From UBA1847 sp942492205 (lineage in GTDB: Bacteria > Pseudomonadota > Gammaproteobacteria > Steroidobacterales > Woeseiaceae), in NCBI GenBank assembly GCA_942492205.1, contig CALODT010000001.1, forward strand, positions 372,001 through 436,000: a stretch of DNA of 64,000 nucleotides, read 5' to 3'. Shown piece by piece: positions 9,004 to 18,792 of the stretch. Each line of letters begins with the position of its first letter. Position 1 is the first letter of the stretch. The notes beneath the pieces were generated by a model. The model saw nothing but the letters and a program-made list of their open reading frames with translations, searched no databases and was not told where the DNA came from. The position numbers and the translations under genes were made by a program.

Positions 9004-12000
9004 ATGAAGCGATCCGCGCTTTACGCCATATTTTTGACGTTGGCATCCGGGCCTGGCTTTGCCGCCGACGAAGAGACGCCGGAGCCCGGCTTCAACGAGC
9101 CCACATTCAAAGGCCTCGAGTTTCGCAGCATCGGCCCGGCTTTCATGTCCGGACGCATTGCAGACATTGCTATTGATCCCCGAAACCAAAGCACCTGGTA
9201 CGTGGCTGTCGGCAGCGGTGGGGTCTGGAAAACGCGCAACCGCGGAACAACCTGGGAGCCGATCTTCGACGACGAAGCATCCTATTCAACGGGCTGCATC
9301 ACGATCGATCCGAACAATCCCAACACGATCTGGCTCGGTAGTGGTGAAAACGTCAGCGGCCGCCACGTCGGCTACGGCGACGGTGTGTATCGCAGCCGTG
9401 ACGGCGGCCAGAACTGGGAAAACATGGGGCTGAAGGCTTCCGAGCGTATCGGCATGATCCGCGTCGATCCACGCGACTCAAACACGATTTTCGTTGCCGC
9501 CCAGGGCCCGCTGTGGTCCGGTGGAGGCGAGCGCGGTCTGTACAAGTCCACCGATGGTGGCGAGAACTGGCGCAAGGTGCTTGGCGACGGCCTTGGTAAC
9601 ACGGCTATCGATGATCAGTACACGGGCGTCTCCGAAGTCCACATGGATCCGCGTGACCCGGATGTCATGTATGCCGTCTCGTGGCAGCGCTTTCGCAACG
9701 TTGCCGTCCTCATGGATGGTGGACCGGGAACGGGTATCCACAAATCAGAGGATGGCGGAGAGACCTGGCGTGAACTGACCGAAGGACTGCCCGAGGAAAA
9801 CAGAGGCAAGACCGGCCTGGCAGTATCGCCGCAGAACCCGGATGTCATCTACGCGACGATCGAACTTGCCAATCGCGAGGGCGGCTTCTGGCGCTCAGCC
9901 GACGGTGGCGAAACCTGGGAGAAGCGCAACGAGTACCTGTCGAGCGGCACGGGCCCGCATTACTACCAGGAATTGTTCGCCAGCCCGCACCAGTTCGACC
10001 GGGTGTACCAGATGGACGTGCAGATGCACGTTACCGAGGACGGCGGCGAGACCTTTACGAAGCTCGACCATGAGACCAAGCACTCCGACCATCACGCGAT
10101 GGCGTTCGATCCGAACGACGAGAACTATCTCCTGGTTGGCGTAGACGGTGGTATCTATGAGACCTATGACCTGGGCGAAACCTGGCGTTTCGCCAGTAAT
10201 CTGCCGATCACGCAGTTCTACAAGGTCGCGGTGGATTACGACGAGCCTTTTTATAACGTCTACGGCGGTACACAGGACAATAACAGCCAGGGCGGGCCCT
10301 CACGCACCGACAATAACGTCGGTATACGGAATTCGGATTGGTTCGTCACCCTGTTTGGTGACGGGCACCAGTCGGCGGTTGATCCCAATAATCCCGACAT
10401 CATCTACGCGCAGTGGCAGCAGGGAAACCTGACTCGCTTTGATCGCAAGACCGGCGAGAGCGTGTACATTCGCCCGCAGCCTGCGGCAGGCGAGCCACCG
10501 GAGCGCTACAACTGGGACGCGCCGATCCTGATAAGCCCGCAAAAGTCCTCGACGCTGTTTTTCGGTACGCAGCGTGTGTGGAAAAGTGACGACTATGGCG
10601 ACACATGGACTGCCATCAGCGGCGACCTGACGCGCAACGAACGGCGCACGCGCCAGCCGTTGATGGGCCGTACCTGGAGCTTTGACGCGTCATGGGACCT
10701 GTACGCGATGTCGTCTTTCAATACGGTGACGTCGTTGTCGCAGTCACCACTGGTCGAGGGGCTTATCTATGCGGGTACCGACGATGGTCTGATCCAGGTC
10801 ACCGAGGACGGCGGCCAGAGCTGGCGGCGCATCGACAAGCTGCCCGGGGTCCCCAGCCGCTTCTTCGTCAACGACATCAAGGCAGACCTGCATGACCCTG
10901 ATGTCGTTTATGTCGTGGTTGACGATCACAAGAGCGGCGATTTTTCTCCCTATGTCCTCAAGAGCGAGAATCGCGGTCGCAGCTGGAAGAGCATCGCCAG
11001 CAACCTGCCGGAGCGCCACATCCTCTGGCGCATCGTTCAGGACCATGAAAAGCCCGGCCTGATGTTTCTCGGCACCGAGTTCGGCGTGTTCTTTACGGTC
11101 AATGCTGGTGGACAGTGGACCAAGCTCAAGGGCGGCGCGCCGAATATCCCGTTTCGCGATCTGGTTATCCAGACACGAGAAAATGACCTTGTCGGGGCAA
11201 CCTTTGGTCGCAGCTTCTACATCCTCGACGACTACTCGCCGCTGCGCGACGTCAGCACGAGCATGTTGAAGAATGACAGCGTGCTTTTCCCGGTACGAAA
11301 GGCGCTTTGGTACGTACCCAAACGACCCCTTGGCTGCGGTGGGCCGGCCTGCAGCGGCTACCAGGGCGACGGTTTCTATGTCGCTCCGAACCCGGATTTT
11401 GGCGCCACGTTTACCTATTACCTGGCGGACGGATTGCAGACGCTCAAGGACGCACGGCGTGAAAAGGAGAAAGAACGCGAGCAGCAGAACCAGGATGTCG
11501 TCTTCGCCGACTGGGATGAGATTCTCAAAGAACAGCGTGAGGATGGACCTGCGATCGTGTTTACCGTGAAGGATGCCGACGGCGCTATCGTGCGGCAGAT
11601 CGAGGGGCCGGCAGAGGCCGGCTTCCATCGCGTGGCGTGGAACCTGCGCTACCCGGCGCTGGATGCCTGGGCACCCAAGGAAGACCCGGAAGATGAAGAT
11701 CACGAAGGGGAGGGCGTGCTGGTCGTGCCCGGCACGTATTCGGTAACGATGCAAAAGCGCGTGGACGGGGTCGTCAGTGACCTTGATCAACGCCAGACGT
11801 TCGAAGTCGTGTCGATTCGCGAGCCGACGTTGCCCGGCAGTACGCAGGAGCAACGCGTGATCTTCGAGAGCCAGATCGACGAACTGATCCGGGCATCCGA
11901 CGGCACCGTCAATGCGATCGATGAAGTTGTCGCTGAGCTTGACGCCGTCAAGGAAGTTCTGCAGCGCTCGACGGCCGATACGTCCCTGTACGAGATTGCG

Positions 12001-12303
12001 AATTCGCTGAAGCAGCGCATCACCGTGCAGCGTGAGCGACTTACCGGCAATGAAACTCGCGAGATATTCAAGGACCCGGCTGCCCCGACACTGGGCGAAC
12101 GCCTCTGGCACGCCCGATTCGATCCCGGCTCCAGTGCCTATGGACCGACGCCAGAGCAGCGCGACTCTCTGCAGATTGCCCGCGCCTTGTATGACGATGT
12201 GACGGCACAGCTCTCAGAGCTCATTGACGTCGAATATGGTGGACTCAAGAAGGCCCTGGACACCGCACGGGTTCCGTGGACCCCGGGCAGGGGTATTCAG
12301 TAA
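9004..12303 (+). CDS. Secreted Asp-box (VPS10/sortilin-like) propeller protein
   Basis: A protein of 1099 residues with a signal peptide ending near FAADEE. It carries about eleven Asp-box repeats of the type S.DGG..W, for example GVYRSRDGGQNWENMG, GLYKSTDGGENWRKV, GIHKSEDGGETWRELT and VWKSDDYGDTWTAIS, spread over residues 70-720. They would fold into two multi-bladed beta-propellers as in sortilin/VPS10 and BNR glycosidases. The C-terminal 350 residues hold a beta domain (AGFHRVAWNLRYPALDAW) and a helical tail. These proteins are often annotated as glycosyl hydrolases, but I see no catalytic motif that fixes a substrate. The ATG follows AAAGGGGAA. It is monocistronic. Confidence 0.85.
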   Translation: MKRSALYAIFLTLASGPGFAADEETPEPGFNEPTFKGLEFRSIGPAFMSGRIADIAIDPRNQSTWYVAVGSGGVWKTRNRGTTWEPIFDDEASYSTGCITIDPNNPNTIWLGSGENVSGRHVGYGDGVYRSRDGGQNWENMGLKASERIGMIRVDPRDSNTIFVAAQGPLWSGGGERGLYKSTDGGENWRKVLGDGLGNTAIDDQYTGVSEVHMDPRDPDVMYAVSWQRFRNVAVLMDGGPGTGIHKSEDGGETWRELTEGLPEENRGKTGLAVSPQNPDVIYATIELANREGGFWRSADGGETWEKRNEYLSSGTGPHYYQELFASPHQFDRVYQMDVQMHVTEDGGETFTKLDHETKHSDHHAMAFDPNDENYLLVGVDGGIYETYDLGETWRFASNLPITQFYKVAVDYDEPFYNVYGGTQDNNSQGGPSRTDNNVGIRNSDWFVTLFGDGHQSAVDPNNPDIIYAQWQQGNLTRFDRKTGESVYIRPQPAAGEPPERYNWDAPILISPQKSSTLFFGTQRVWKSDDYGDTWTAISGDLTRNERRTRQPLMGRTWSFDASWDLYAMSSFNTVTSLSQSPLVEGLIYAGTDDGLIQVTEDGGQSWRRIDKLPGVPSRFFVNDIKADLHDPDVVYVVVDDHKSGDFSPYVLKSENRGRSWKSIASNLPERHILWRIVQDHEKPGLMFLGTEFGVFFTVNAGGQWTKLKGGAPNIPFRDLVIQTRENDLVGATFGRSFYILDDYSPLRDVSTSMLKNDSVLFPVRKALWYVPKRPLGCGGPACSGYQGDGFYVAPNPDFGATFTYYLADGLQTLKDARREKEKEREQQNQDVVFADWDEILKEQREDGPAIVFTVKDADGAIVRQIEGPAEAGFHRVAWNLRYPALDAWAPKEDPEDEDHEGEGVLVVPGTYSVTMQKRVDGVVSDLDQRQTFEVVSIREPTLPGSTQEQRVIFESQIDELIRASDGTVNAIDEVVAELDAVKEVLQRSTADTSLYEIANSLKQRITVQRERLTGNETREIFKDPAAPTLGERLWHARFDPGSSAYGPTPEQRDSLQIARALYDDVTAQLSELIDVEYGGLKKALDTARVPWTPGRGIQ

Positions 12304-12306
12304 GGG

Positions 12307-12357
12307 GCGGTTTCGCAACCGCTTTGGGCGCTGAGCGGCCCGCCCCGTGCGGGCCGC
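12307..12357 (+). terminator. Two hairpins after the propeller gene, possible terminator
   Basis: GCGGTT-TCGC-AACCGC followed by TTT (12307-12325) lies four bases after the stop codon. A second, stronger stem with eight GC-only pairs (GCGGCCCG, seven-base loop, CGGGCCGC) is at 12335-12357. Neither has a proper T tract, so termination is inferred and would be weak or Rho-assisted. Confidence 0.4.
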
Positions 12358-12457
12358 AACTGCCTTCCAAATCTTTAGTGGTTTGCCGCAATAGCATGCG
12401 GCTGACCGCTGGGCGACCATTCGACCCCTAGATAATCCTGACTCCGGTGACAGCAAC

Positions 12458-15211
12458 ATGACAAACAAACGCGTTTACTCCTTTGCAGACGGCGACGGCC
12501 ACAACAAAAAGCTGTTGGGAGGCAAGGGGGCGAACCTCTGCGAGATGACACAGATCGGCATCAATGTGCCGCCCGGCTTCGTCATTACCACCGAGGCCTG
12601 CCTGGACTATCTGCAAGAGAACAAGTTGCCCGACGGCCTCATGGAGGCCGTGCGCGGAGAAATAGACAAGCTCGAAGCCGCGACCGGCAAGACCTTCGGC
12701 AAGGGCAAGGATCCGTTGCTGGTATCGGTACGCTCGGGATCTGCGCTGTCGATGCCCGGCATGATGGATACGATTCTCAATCTCGGCCTCAACGATGACA
12801 CGCTGGAGGGTTTGATACGGCAGACCGGCGACGAGCGCTTTGCCTATGACGCCTATCGGCGCTTCATCCAGCTGTTCGGCAAAGTAGCGCTGGGCATTGA
12901 CGACGAGCATTTCGACGAGCATTTCGAAGAGGTCAAACAGCGTGCCGGCGTGAAAGCGGACGTCGGCCTGGACGCGAGTAACCTGAAGGAAATCAGCGAG
13001 AAGTTTCTTGGCGTCGTTCGTCGCGAAAGCGGCCGCGATTTTCCGCAGGACGTGATAATGCAACTGCAGCTCGCGGTCGAAGCTGTGTTTCGTTCCTGGA
13101 TGGGTAAACGCGCGGTCGACTACCGGCGCGAATTCCACATTACGCCGGATATGGCAAACGGCACGGCTGTCAATATCTGCACGATGGTGTTCGGCAATAT
13201 GGGCGACGATTGTGCCACTGGCGTTGGCTTCACACGCAACCCCGGTGACGGCACCAAGGAGATGTTCGGTGAGTACCTGACCAATGCACAGGGCGAGGAC
13301 GTGGTCGCCGGCATACGTACGCCGAAGCCGTTGCAGGAAATGGAAGCAGAGATGCCCGAGCAGTTCAGGCAGCTCGTGGAGTTGCGCAACAAGCTCGAGG
13401 CGCACTACCAGGAAGTGCAGGACTACGAGTTTACGATCGAGAAGGGCACGCTGTACTGCCTGCAGACCCGCAATGGCAAGATGAACGCGGCGGCAACGGT
13501 CAAGACCTCGGTCGACATGTTCGGTGAGGGCTTGATCTCGAAGGACCAGGCCCTGCTGCGCATAGAGCCTGAACTTCTCGAGCAGCTGCTGCACCCCAGC
13601 CTCGATCCAAACAGCCCCGCTCGACCAATAGCGCTGGGATTGCCGGCATCACCCGGCGCGGCGTCCGGAAAATGCGTGTTCGACGCCGATCTTGCCGAGA
13701 AGCTCGGCAATGCCGGCGAACAGGTCATCCTGGTTCGCGAAGAAACGCGGCCGGAGGACATTCACGGCTTCTTCGCGGCCGAGGGAATATTGACGAGTCG
13801 CGGCGGCAAGACTTCGCACGCTGCCGTGGTTGCCCGCGGCATGGGCAAGCCTTGCGTAGCGGGTGCCGAGGGCATCGTCGTCGATGTCGCTCTGCGGCTG
13901 GCCCGCGTAGGCGAGCATGTCTTGCATGAAGGTGATGTCATCACGCTGGATGGCGCGACGGGAATGGTTTACCTGGGCGCTGTACCGACAATACCGCCAC
14001 AGTTTTCCAGTGACCTCGAGACGTTGCTCGGCTGGGCGGACGCCGCCGCCGACATGAAGGTCATGGCAAACGCGGACACGCCGGAGGCGGCGCGTAAAGC
14101 GCGCGAATACGGGGCTATGGGCATCGGTTTGTGCCGCACGGAACGCATGTTCAATGCCAGTGATCGCTTGCCGATCGTCATCGACATGATTCTTGCCGAC
14201 ACCAGGGAAGATCGCGTTGCCGCGCTAGACCGACTCATGCCCATACAGCGTGCCGATTTCGTCGAGTTGTTCTCGGTAATGGCGCCCGATCCCGTGACGG
14301 TCCGCTTGCTGGACCCGCCGATGCACGAATTCCTGCCTACCGAGCACGATCTTCTCGAGCAAATAGAAACCCTGCGCCTGTACCGGGATGTCGTCAGGGG
14401 TCGACAAACGGCCCTGGCAGCCATGACCGTGTCACCGGACCTGCCGGAGGCTTTCACCGAGCTGAGTGAAGAATTCGTCAACGATGCGCTGACCAAGAAG
14501 GAGCGCATGCTTACCAAGGTGAGAGAACTGCAGGAGGTGAACCCGATGCTCGGTCATCGTGGCGTTCGGCTCGGCATCGCGTATCCGGAAATCTATGCGA
14601 TGCAAATCCAGGCGATACTGGAAGCGGCTCTCGAATGCGCCAAGCGAGGTATCGAGGTGCGGCCGGAAATCATGGTGCCGCAGGTAATCACGTCGCAGGA
14701 ACTGGCGCATGTGCGACAGACCGTGGACAAGCTGACGGGCGAACTGGAGAAGGAGTTCGGCAAGCCGATCGCATTCAAGTTCGGAACGATGATCGAGACG
14801 GTGCGGGCCTGCACGCGTGCGGCCAAGCTCGCTGCGAGCGCCGAGTTCTTCTCGTTTGGTACCAACGACCTGACGCAGGCCGCGTTCTCATTCTCGCGAG
14901 AAGATGCGGAGAACAAGTTCCTGCCGATGTATAACGATTTCGGCATTCTGCAGGACAATCCGTTCGAGGTGCTCGATATCCAGGGCGTCGGGCAGCTGAT
15001 CGAAATGACCGTAAAGAACGGCAGAAAACAGCGCCCGGAACTGAAGATAGGCATCTGCGGCGAGCAAGGCGGTCACCCGGCCTCCATTCGCTTCTGCCAG
15101 CACGTCGGTCTCGACTACGTGTCTTGTTCAGGCCCGCGCGTGCCTATTGCCAGGTTAGCGGCCGCGAGCGCCAAGATTCGTGAGAAGGAGTTTGCGGGCA
15201 TCCAGGACTAG
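12458..15211 (+). CDS. ppdK: Pyruvate, phosphate dikinase
   Basis: A 917-residue cytoplasmic enzyme that interconverts pyruvate + ATP + phosphate and PEP + AMP + pyrophosphate. The N-terminal ATP-grasp domain shows LLGGKGANL, PPGFVITT and VSVRSGSALSMPGMMDT. The swivelling phosphohistidine domain has GGKTSHAAVVARGMGKPCVAG with the catalytic His. The C-terminal TIM barrel carries LCRTERMF, MLGHRGVRLGI, FGTNDLTQ and the catalytic Cys in ICGEQGGHP. MPGMMDT and the length separate it from PEP synthase (PpsA, about 790). A pyruvate-kinase homologue lies 0.8 kb away, so the two may set PEP/pyruvate flux. Confidence 0.96.
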   Translation: MTNKRVYSFADGDGHNKKLLGGKGANLCEMTQIGINVPPGFVITTEACLDYLQENKLPDGLMEAVRGEIDKLEAATGKTFGKGKDPLLVSVRSGSALSMPGMMDTILNLGLNDDTLEGLIRQTGDERFAYDAYRRFIQLFGKVALGIDDEHFDEHFEEVKQRAGVKADVGLDASNLKEISEKFLGVVRRESGRDFPQDVIMQLQLAVEAVFRSWMGKRAVDYRREFHITPDMANGTAVNICTMVFGNMGDDCATGVGFTRNPGDGTKEMFGEYLTNAQGEDVVAGIRTPKPLQEMEAEMPEQFRQLVELRNKLEAHYQEVQDYEFTIEKGTLYCLQTRNGKMNAAATVKTSVDMFGEGLISKDQALLRIEPELLEQLLHPSLDPNSPARPIALGLPASPGAASGKCVFDADLAEKLGNAGEQVILVREETRPEDIHGFFAAEGILTSRGGKTSHAAVVARGMGKPCVAGAEGIVVDVALRLARVGEHVLHEGDVITLDGATGMVYLGAVPTIPPQFSSDLETLLGWADAAADMKVMANADTPEAARKAREYGAMGIGLCRTERMFNASDRLPIVIDMILADTREDRVAALDRLMPIQRADFVELFSVMAPDPVTVRLLDPPMHEFLPTEHDLLEQIETLRLYRDVVRGRQTALAAMTVSPDLPEAFTELSEEFVNDALTKKERMLTKVRELQEVNPMLGHRGVRLGIAYPEIYAMQIQAILEAALECAKRGIEVRPEIMVPQVITSQELAHVRQTVDKLTGELEKEFGKPIAFKFGTMIETVRACTRAAKLAASAEFFSFGTNDLTQAAFSFSREDAENKFLPMYNDFGILQDNPFEVLDIQGVGQLIEMTVKNGRKQRPELKIGICGEQGGHPASIRFCQHVGLDYVSCSGPRVPIARLAAASAKIREKEFAGIQD

Positions 15212-15380
15212 ATAGACCGGTGATGCCGAGTTTAGGCGCCTCAAAGCGGAATGCCTAGGCCGTAGAAACCGAAGCGCCTTACGTAGAGCCGCGCATGCGC
15301 TGTGGCCGAGAAGCCGCGCATTATTGACGTGGTCGAGCCCGGCGGGGCTTGAGATTTTTTCGCGTATGGGAGCAAACAGC

Positions 15381-15992
15381 ATGACATTCTTACGTCGCAC
15401 TTTTCTTGCAGTGGTAACTGTCGCCGTCGTCGCATTCAGTGCCGCAGCCAGCGCCTATGACAAGGGTGACTGGTTGGTTCGTGTCGGTGTCGGCAACGTC
15501 GATCCAAAATCGAGCAACGGGCTGGTAGCCAACGTCGATAGCGGTACCGCGCTGGTCTTTAACGGCACCTACTTCTTCTCGCCAAACGTCGCTTTCGAGA
15601 TTCTTGCCGCATCACCGTTTTCGCATGACATCAAGCTCGCAGCTACCGGCGACAAGATCGGTGAAACGAAACACCTGCCGCCGACGTTCAGCCTGCAGTA
15701 TCACTTTGTTCCTGACGGCGCTTTCAGGCCGTACGTTGGTGCCGGGCTCAATTACACGCTGTTCTTTGATGAGGAAATCGACCCAGCGCTGGCATCGGAT
15801 CTGTCGCTTGACGCGTCTTTCGGACTTGCTGCTCAGGTAGGCGCCGATTTCGATCTCACCGAGAAAATGTTCCTGAATTTTGATATTCGCTGGATCGACA
15901 TCAACACGGACGCCGAGCTCGATGGCGTGGCGCTTGAAGAAGTCGAAATCGATCCTTTGGTTTACAGCCTCACGTTGGGTTGGAAATTCTAA
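15381..15992 (+). CDS. ompW: OmpW family outer-membrane protein
   Basis: A 203-residue eight-stranded barrel protein. The signal peptide ends in SAAASA before YDKGDWLVRVGVGNVDPKS, the OmpW N-terminus. Other family marks are NGTYFFSPNVAFEILAASPF, LPPTFSLQYHF and a final aromatic residue (LGWKF) for barrel assembly. OmpW forms a narrow hydrophobic channel in the outer membrane. The start is the ATG at 15381, eight bases after GGGAG; an upstream in-frame ATG at 15366 lacks this. A strong intrinsic terminator follows. Confidence 0.92.
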   Translation: MTFLRRTFLAVVTVAVVAFSAAASAYDKGDWLVRVGVGNVDPKSSNGLVANVDSGTALVFNGTYFFSPNVAFEILAASPFSHDIKLAATGDKIGETKHLPPTFSLQYHFVPDGAFRPYVGAGLNYTLFFDEEIDPALASDLSLDASFGLAAQVGADFDLTEKMFLNFDIRWIDINTDAELDGVALEEVEIDPLVYSLTLGWKF

Positions 15993-16017
15993 AAAGGATA
16001 TCCCGACACTATCGAAG

Positions 16018-16044
16018 AAGCCCCTCACCCGAGGGGCTTTTTTT
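16018..16044 (+). terminator. Intrinsic terminator of ompW
   Basis: A nine-pair stem AAGCCCCTC / GAGGGGCTT with a four-base ACCC loop runs into seven T residues (16038-16044), 26 bases after the ompW stop codon. The opposite strand has no T tract after the stem, so it serves ompW and not the convergent kinase-like gene. Confidence 0.93.
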
Positions 16045-16052
16045 GTGGCAGC

Positions 16053-17894
16053 CTAAGCCGAACTACTGGAGACGCTCAGTTTTTTCATACGTGCTGTCTT
16101 CTTGAACTGGTGTTTCTGCATGCGTCGCAGGATGTTGTCGAGCATGCGAATTGCCGCGAGAATATAAGGTCCCTTGTTGAGCATGACGCAGTCGGCCCGC
16201 TGCGACATGGCAGCGTCGCTGATTTCCGCACGCGATGGCTGCCCTTTCTTGGCCACGTCCTCCAGCACCTGGGTGGCCCACATTACGGGTAGTCGCGCGG
16301 CCTCGCAGAACCAGAGTATTTCTTCCTGAAGCTCTGCCAGCCGCTCCCAGCCGCATTCGACAGCAAGGTCGCCGCGGGCGATCATGACGGCGGCAGGATA
16401 GCTTCGCATGGCGGTCAGAATCAGTTGTGGCAGCTTACTGAAGCCGCGCTTGGTCTCGATCTTGATGACAACGCCCAGGCGATTGTCGGGAAACTCCTCG
16501 AGGGCGTCCTGCAGCTCCCGGATATCGTCCGGCTTGCGAACAAAAGACAAGCTGACGGCATCCGCATGCTCGACGACAAAACGCAGGTGCTCACGGTCTG
16601 ACGCCGTTAGTCCTGGCAGCTGAATGTCGCTGCCCGGGAAGTTGATGCCGCGCTGCCCGCGCAGCCTGCTGCCGCTGGGCTTGGCTTTCGTGATCTCGAC
16701 TTCGAGTTCATCGGGGCTGGCTGCCCGGACCACGCCGGAAATCTTGCCGTCATTGAGTGAGATCGGGTCGCCCGCGTTGACGAACGCAAAAACCTCTGGC
16801 TGTTGACAGGCAATATGTGCGGCGGCAATCACCTCACCATTCGCGTCTGTCCTGGCACCTTCGCCCGGCTCTTTATGCGCGTGCAGGATCAGAAAGTCGC
16901 CCTGGCGCAAGAGTATCGGCTGCTCGATCGCCGGCAGCTCACCAACCCGATAGCTCAGGGTTTCACCGGTTTGCTGGCGTACGAGCTGCAGTTCCGTTCC
17001 GGTGGCAATGTAAACAACGTTATACGACTCGAGTACCAGCCCTTTGTCGTCCTTCTCGACGACCTTCAGGTGTCGTCGCTTCCCGCGTGTGTCTTGCAGG
17101 TGGACTTCGTCCCCGGGCGTCGCCTGTTCCATGCACGCGCGCGGCACCGGAATGACGGCTGACTTCGTGCCATGCTGCAGCATGTCTTCGGGCATGAAAC
17201 GAATGCGCCGTGGCGCCACGACGCGCCCCAGCGCGTCTTTCTTTGGCCGCAGGTGCATGACGCGAGGACCCGGACGCAGTTCGCCGGTGCGAAGTTTCGG
17301 GCCGGCGAGGTCCATCATGATCCTGGAGTCTGTACCGGCGGCAGCGCTCGCTGCGCGAACATTGCTTACCATTCGCTCCCATACTGCGACGTCATCGTGG
17401 GCGCAGTTGATCCTCGCGACATCCATGCCGGCGCTGATCATCTCAGCGACCAGTGCCGGGTTGCTGCCGGCCTCGGTTGGCAGCGTCACCATGATATTGG
17501 TGTCGCGCCCGTCAGGATGATCGCCGAGAATGGCTCTCTTGTGGATGTCGGCCCTGGGGTTGCGCAGCTGCAGGGAGGTCGGTGCCACTTCGGCGTTATC
17601 ATCGCCAGTGCCGGCGAGATTGTGCAGCGTGCGTTGCACCGCGGCTATCAGGCCCATTACGTTACGTTCGGCCTGGCCCAATGACGACAGTCCCAGTGTC
17701 AGCAGATCCTCCTGCATCTGGCTGATATCAAACTGCCGCAGGGCCACGTAATGCACGAGGTTTTTCGCGCTGTCGCGAAATTCGGGATGCACGGCGCTGA
17801 GCTCTGTCGCGAATTCGGATTCGAGCTCGCGAGCACGCTCACAAACGGTGTCCAACTGGTCGCTCAAGGCCTTGATGTCGACGCGCTGGTCCAT
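16053..17894 (-). CDS. Pyruvate kinase-like protein with N-terminal extension, no C-terminal domain
   Basis: A 613-residue protein. Residues 1-130 are a helical extension not found in PykF or PykA. From residue 133 (TNIMVTLPTEAGSNPALVAE) it follows the pyruvate kinase barrel: MMDLAGPKLRTG, an inserted B domain, INFPGSDIQLPGLT, LSFVRKPDD, VVIKIETKRGF with the catalytic Lys, MIARGDLAVECGWE with metal ligands, and ATQVLED with the catalytic Thr. It ends soon after CVMLNKGPYI, so the usual C-terminal allosteric domain (about 120 residues) is absent, and the barrel itself is diverged. It may be an active kinase with different regulation or a related enzyme. It is convergent with ompW and divergent from hemG. 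Confidence 0.8.
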   Translation of the reverse strand: MDQRVDIKALSDQLDTVCERARELESEFATELSAVHPEFRDSAKNLVHYVALRQFDISQMQEDLLTLGLSSLGQAERNVMGLIAAVQRTLHNLAGTGDDNAEVAPTSLQLRNPRADIHKRAILGDHPDGRDTNIMVTLPTEAGSNPALVAEMISAGMDVARINCAHDDVAVWERMVSNVRAASAAAGTDSRIMMDLAGPKLRTGELRPGPRVMHLRPKKDALGRVVAPRRIRFMPEDMLQHGTKSAVIPVPRACMEQATPGDEVHLQDTRGKRRHLKVVEKDDKGLVLESYNVVYIATGTELQLVRQQTGETLSYRVGELPAIEQPILLRQGDFLILHAHKEPGEGARTDANGEVIAAAHIACQQPEVFAFVNAGDPISLNDGKISGVVRAASPDELEVEITKAKPSGSRLRGQRGINFPGSDIQLPGLTASDREHLRFVVEHADAVSLSFVRKPDDIRELQDALEEFPDNRLGVVIKIETKRGFSKLPQLILTAMRSYPAAVMIARGDLAVECGWERLAELQEEILWFCEAARLPVMWATQVLEDVAKKGQPSRAEISDAAMSQRADCVMLNKGPYILAAIRMLDNILRRMQKHQFKKTARMKKLSVSSSSA

Positions 17895-18006
17895 GCCGGT
17901 TCTCCTAGCCTGTGTTGTAGGGTATTTTACGGACGGAAGCAGTTATGGAATTCACCTATGCTCGCCGGGTTGAGGTGTTATTCCGTTGCAAACCAGGAAG
18001 GCAGCC

Positions 18007-18534
18007 ATGGCAAAAATACTCATACTTTATTCAACCACGGACGGTCATACGATCGAGATCTGCAAACGTATCCAGCAGACGCTCGAGGCCGGCGGCGACG
18101 AGGTGCAGCTTAAAGACCTGAAAGACAAGCCCGAGCTGGTTGCCGGCACCTTCGACAAGGTTGTGATCGGCGCCAGTATTCGCTACGGCAAACATCAGCC
18201 ACTGGTCAATGAATTCATCAAGAACAACCGGGCCACGCTCGAGCAGATGCCCAATGCGCTTTTCTCGGTCAACGTCGTTGCGCGCAAACCCGAGAAGAAC
18301 ACGCCCGAAACCAACCCCTATCTCAAGAAGTTCCTGACACAGATAGACTGGAAGCCGCAGTTGCTGGGCGTATTCGCGGGCAGGCTCGACTATCCGAGCC
18401 TCGGCTTCGTGGACAAGCACATGATCCGCCTGATCATGTGGATGACCAAGGGCCCTACTGACCCGACGCTCACAATCGAGTTTACGGACTGGAACAAGGT
18501 TGAAGAGTTCGGGCGCAAGATTTCGGCGCTATAA
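18007..18534 (+). CDS. hemG: Menaquinone-dependent protoporphyrinogen IX dehydrogenase
   Basis: A 175-residue flavodoxin-fold protein. It begins AKILILYSTTDGHTIEICKRI, an FMN phosphate-binding loop, and has the HemG marks KVVIGASIRYGKHQP, FSVNVVARKPEKNTPETNPY and LGVFAGRLDYPSLG. HemG oxidises protoporphyrinogen IX to protoporphyrin IX in heme synthesis and passes electrons to quinones at the inner membrane. Length agrees with E. coli HemG (181). The ATG at 18007 follows AGGAAGG; the frame extends seven codons further without support. Confidence 0.94.
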   Translation: MAKILILYSTTDGHTIEICKRIQQTLEAGGDEVQLKDLKDKPELVAGTFDKVVIGASIRYGKHQPLVNEFIKNNRATLEQMPNALFSVNVVARKPEKNTPETNPYLKKFLTQIDWKPQLLGVFAGRLDYPSLGFVDKHMIRLIMWMTKGPTDPTLTIEFTDWNKVEEFGRKISAL

Positions 18535-18565
18535 TCGAGGCTCATCTCTTCCGGGAGAGAAAGTC

Positions 18566-18757
18566 ATGGCCTACCGAGCGTATTGCGCCGTATCCGGCGT
18601 CCTGTTCTCTATCGTCGCTCTTATGCACCTGGTGAGAGTCGTCTACGGCACGCCTGTGACCGTTGACGCATACGACCTGCCGATGGTGGTGTCGTGGCTC
18701 GGCTTTGCCATTCCTGCTGCGTTGGCGTTCTGGGCATTTCGAACAATGCGTTCCTAG
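18566..18757 (+). CDS. Small two-helix membrane protein
   Basis: A 63-residue protein with two hydrophobic segments, about 4-26 (AYCAVSGVLFSIVALMHLVRVVYG) and 41-58 (VVSWLGFAIPAALAFWAF), joined by a short polar loop. GGGAGAG stands upstream of the ATG. It starts 31 bases after hemG and is probably co-transcribed with it. I do not recognise a characterised family. Confidence 0.65.
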   Translation: MAYRAYCAVSGVLFSIVALMHLVRVVYGTPVTVDAYDLPMVVSWLGFAIPAALAFWAFRTMRS

Positions 18758-18792
18758 CGTCGACGCACACTGTCATTTAAGGGGCTATTGGC

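Noticed and set aside
10744..12111. 455-codon minus-strand frame inside the Asp-box propeller gene
   Set aside because: Antisense of a gene with clear repeats and a good ribosome-binding site; the translated sequence has no domain logic.
12428..13594. 388-codon minus-strand frame over the 5' half of ppdK
   Set aside because: Antisense shadow of a highly conserved enzyme, caused by GC-rich codon use.
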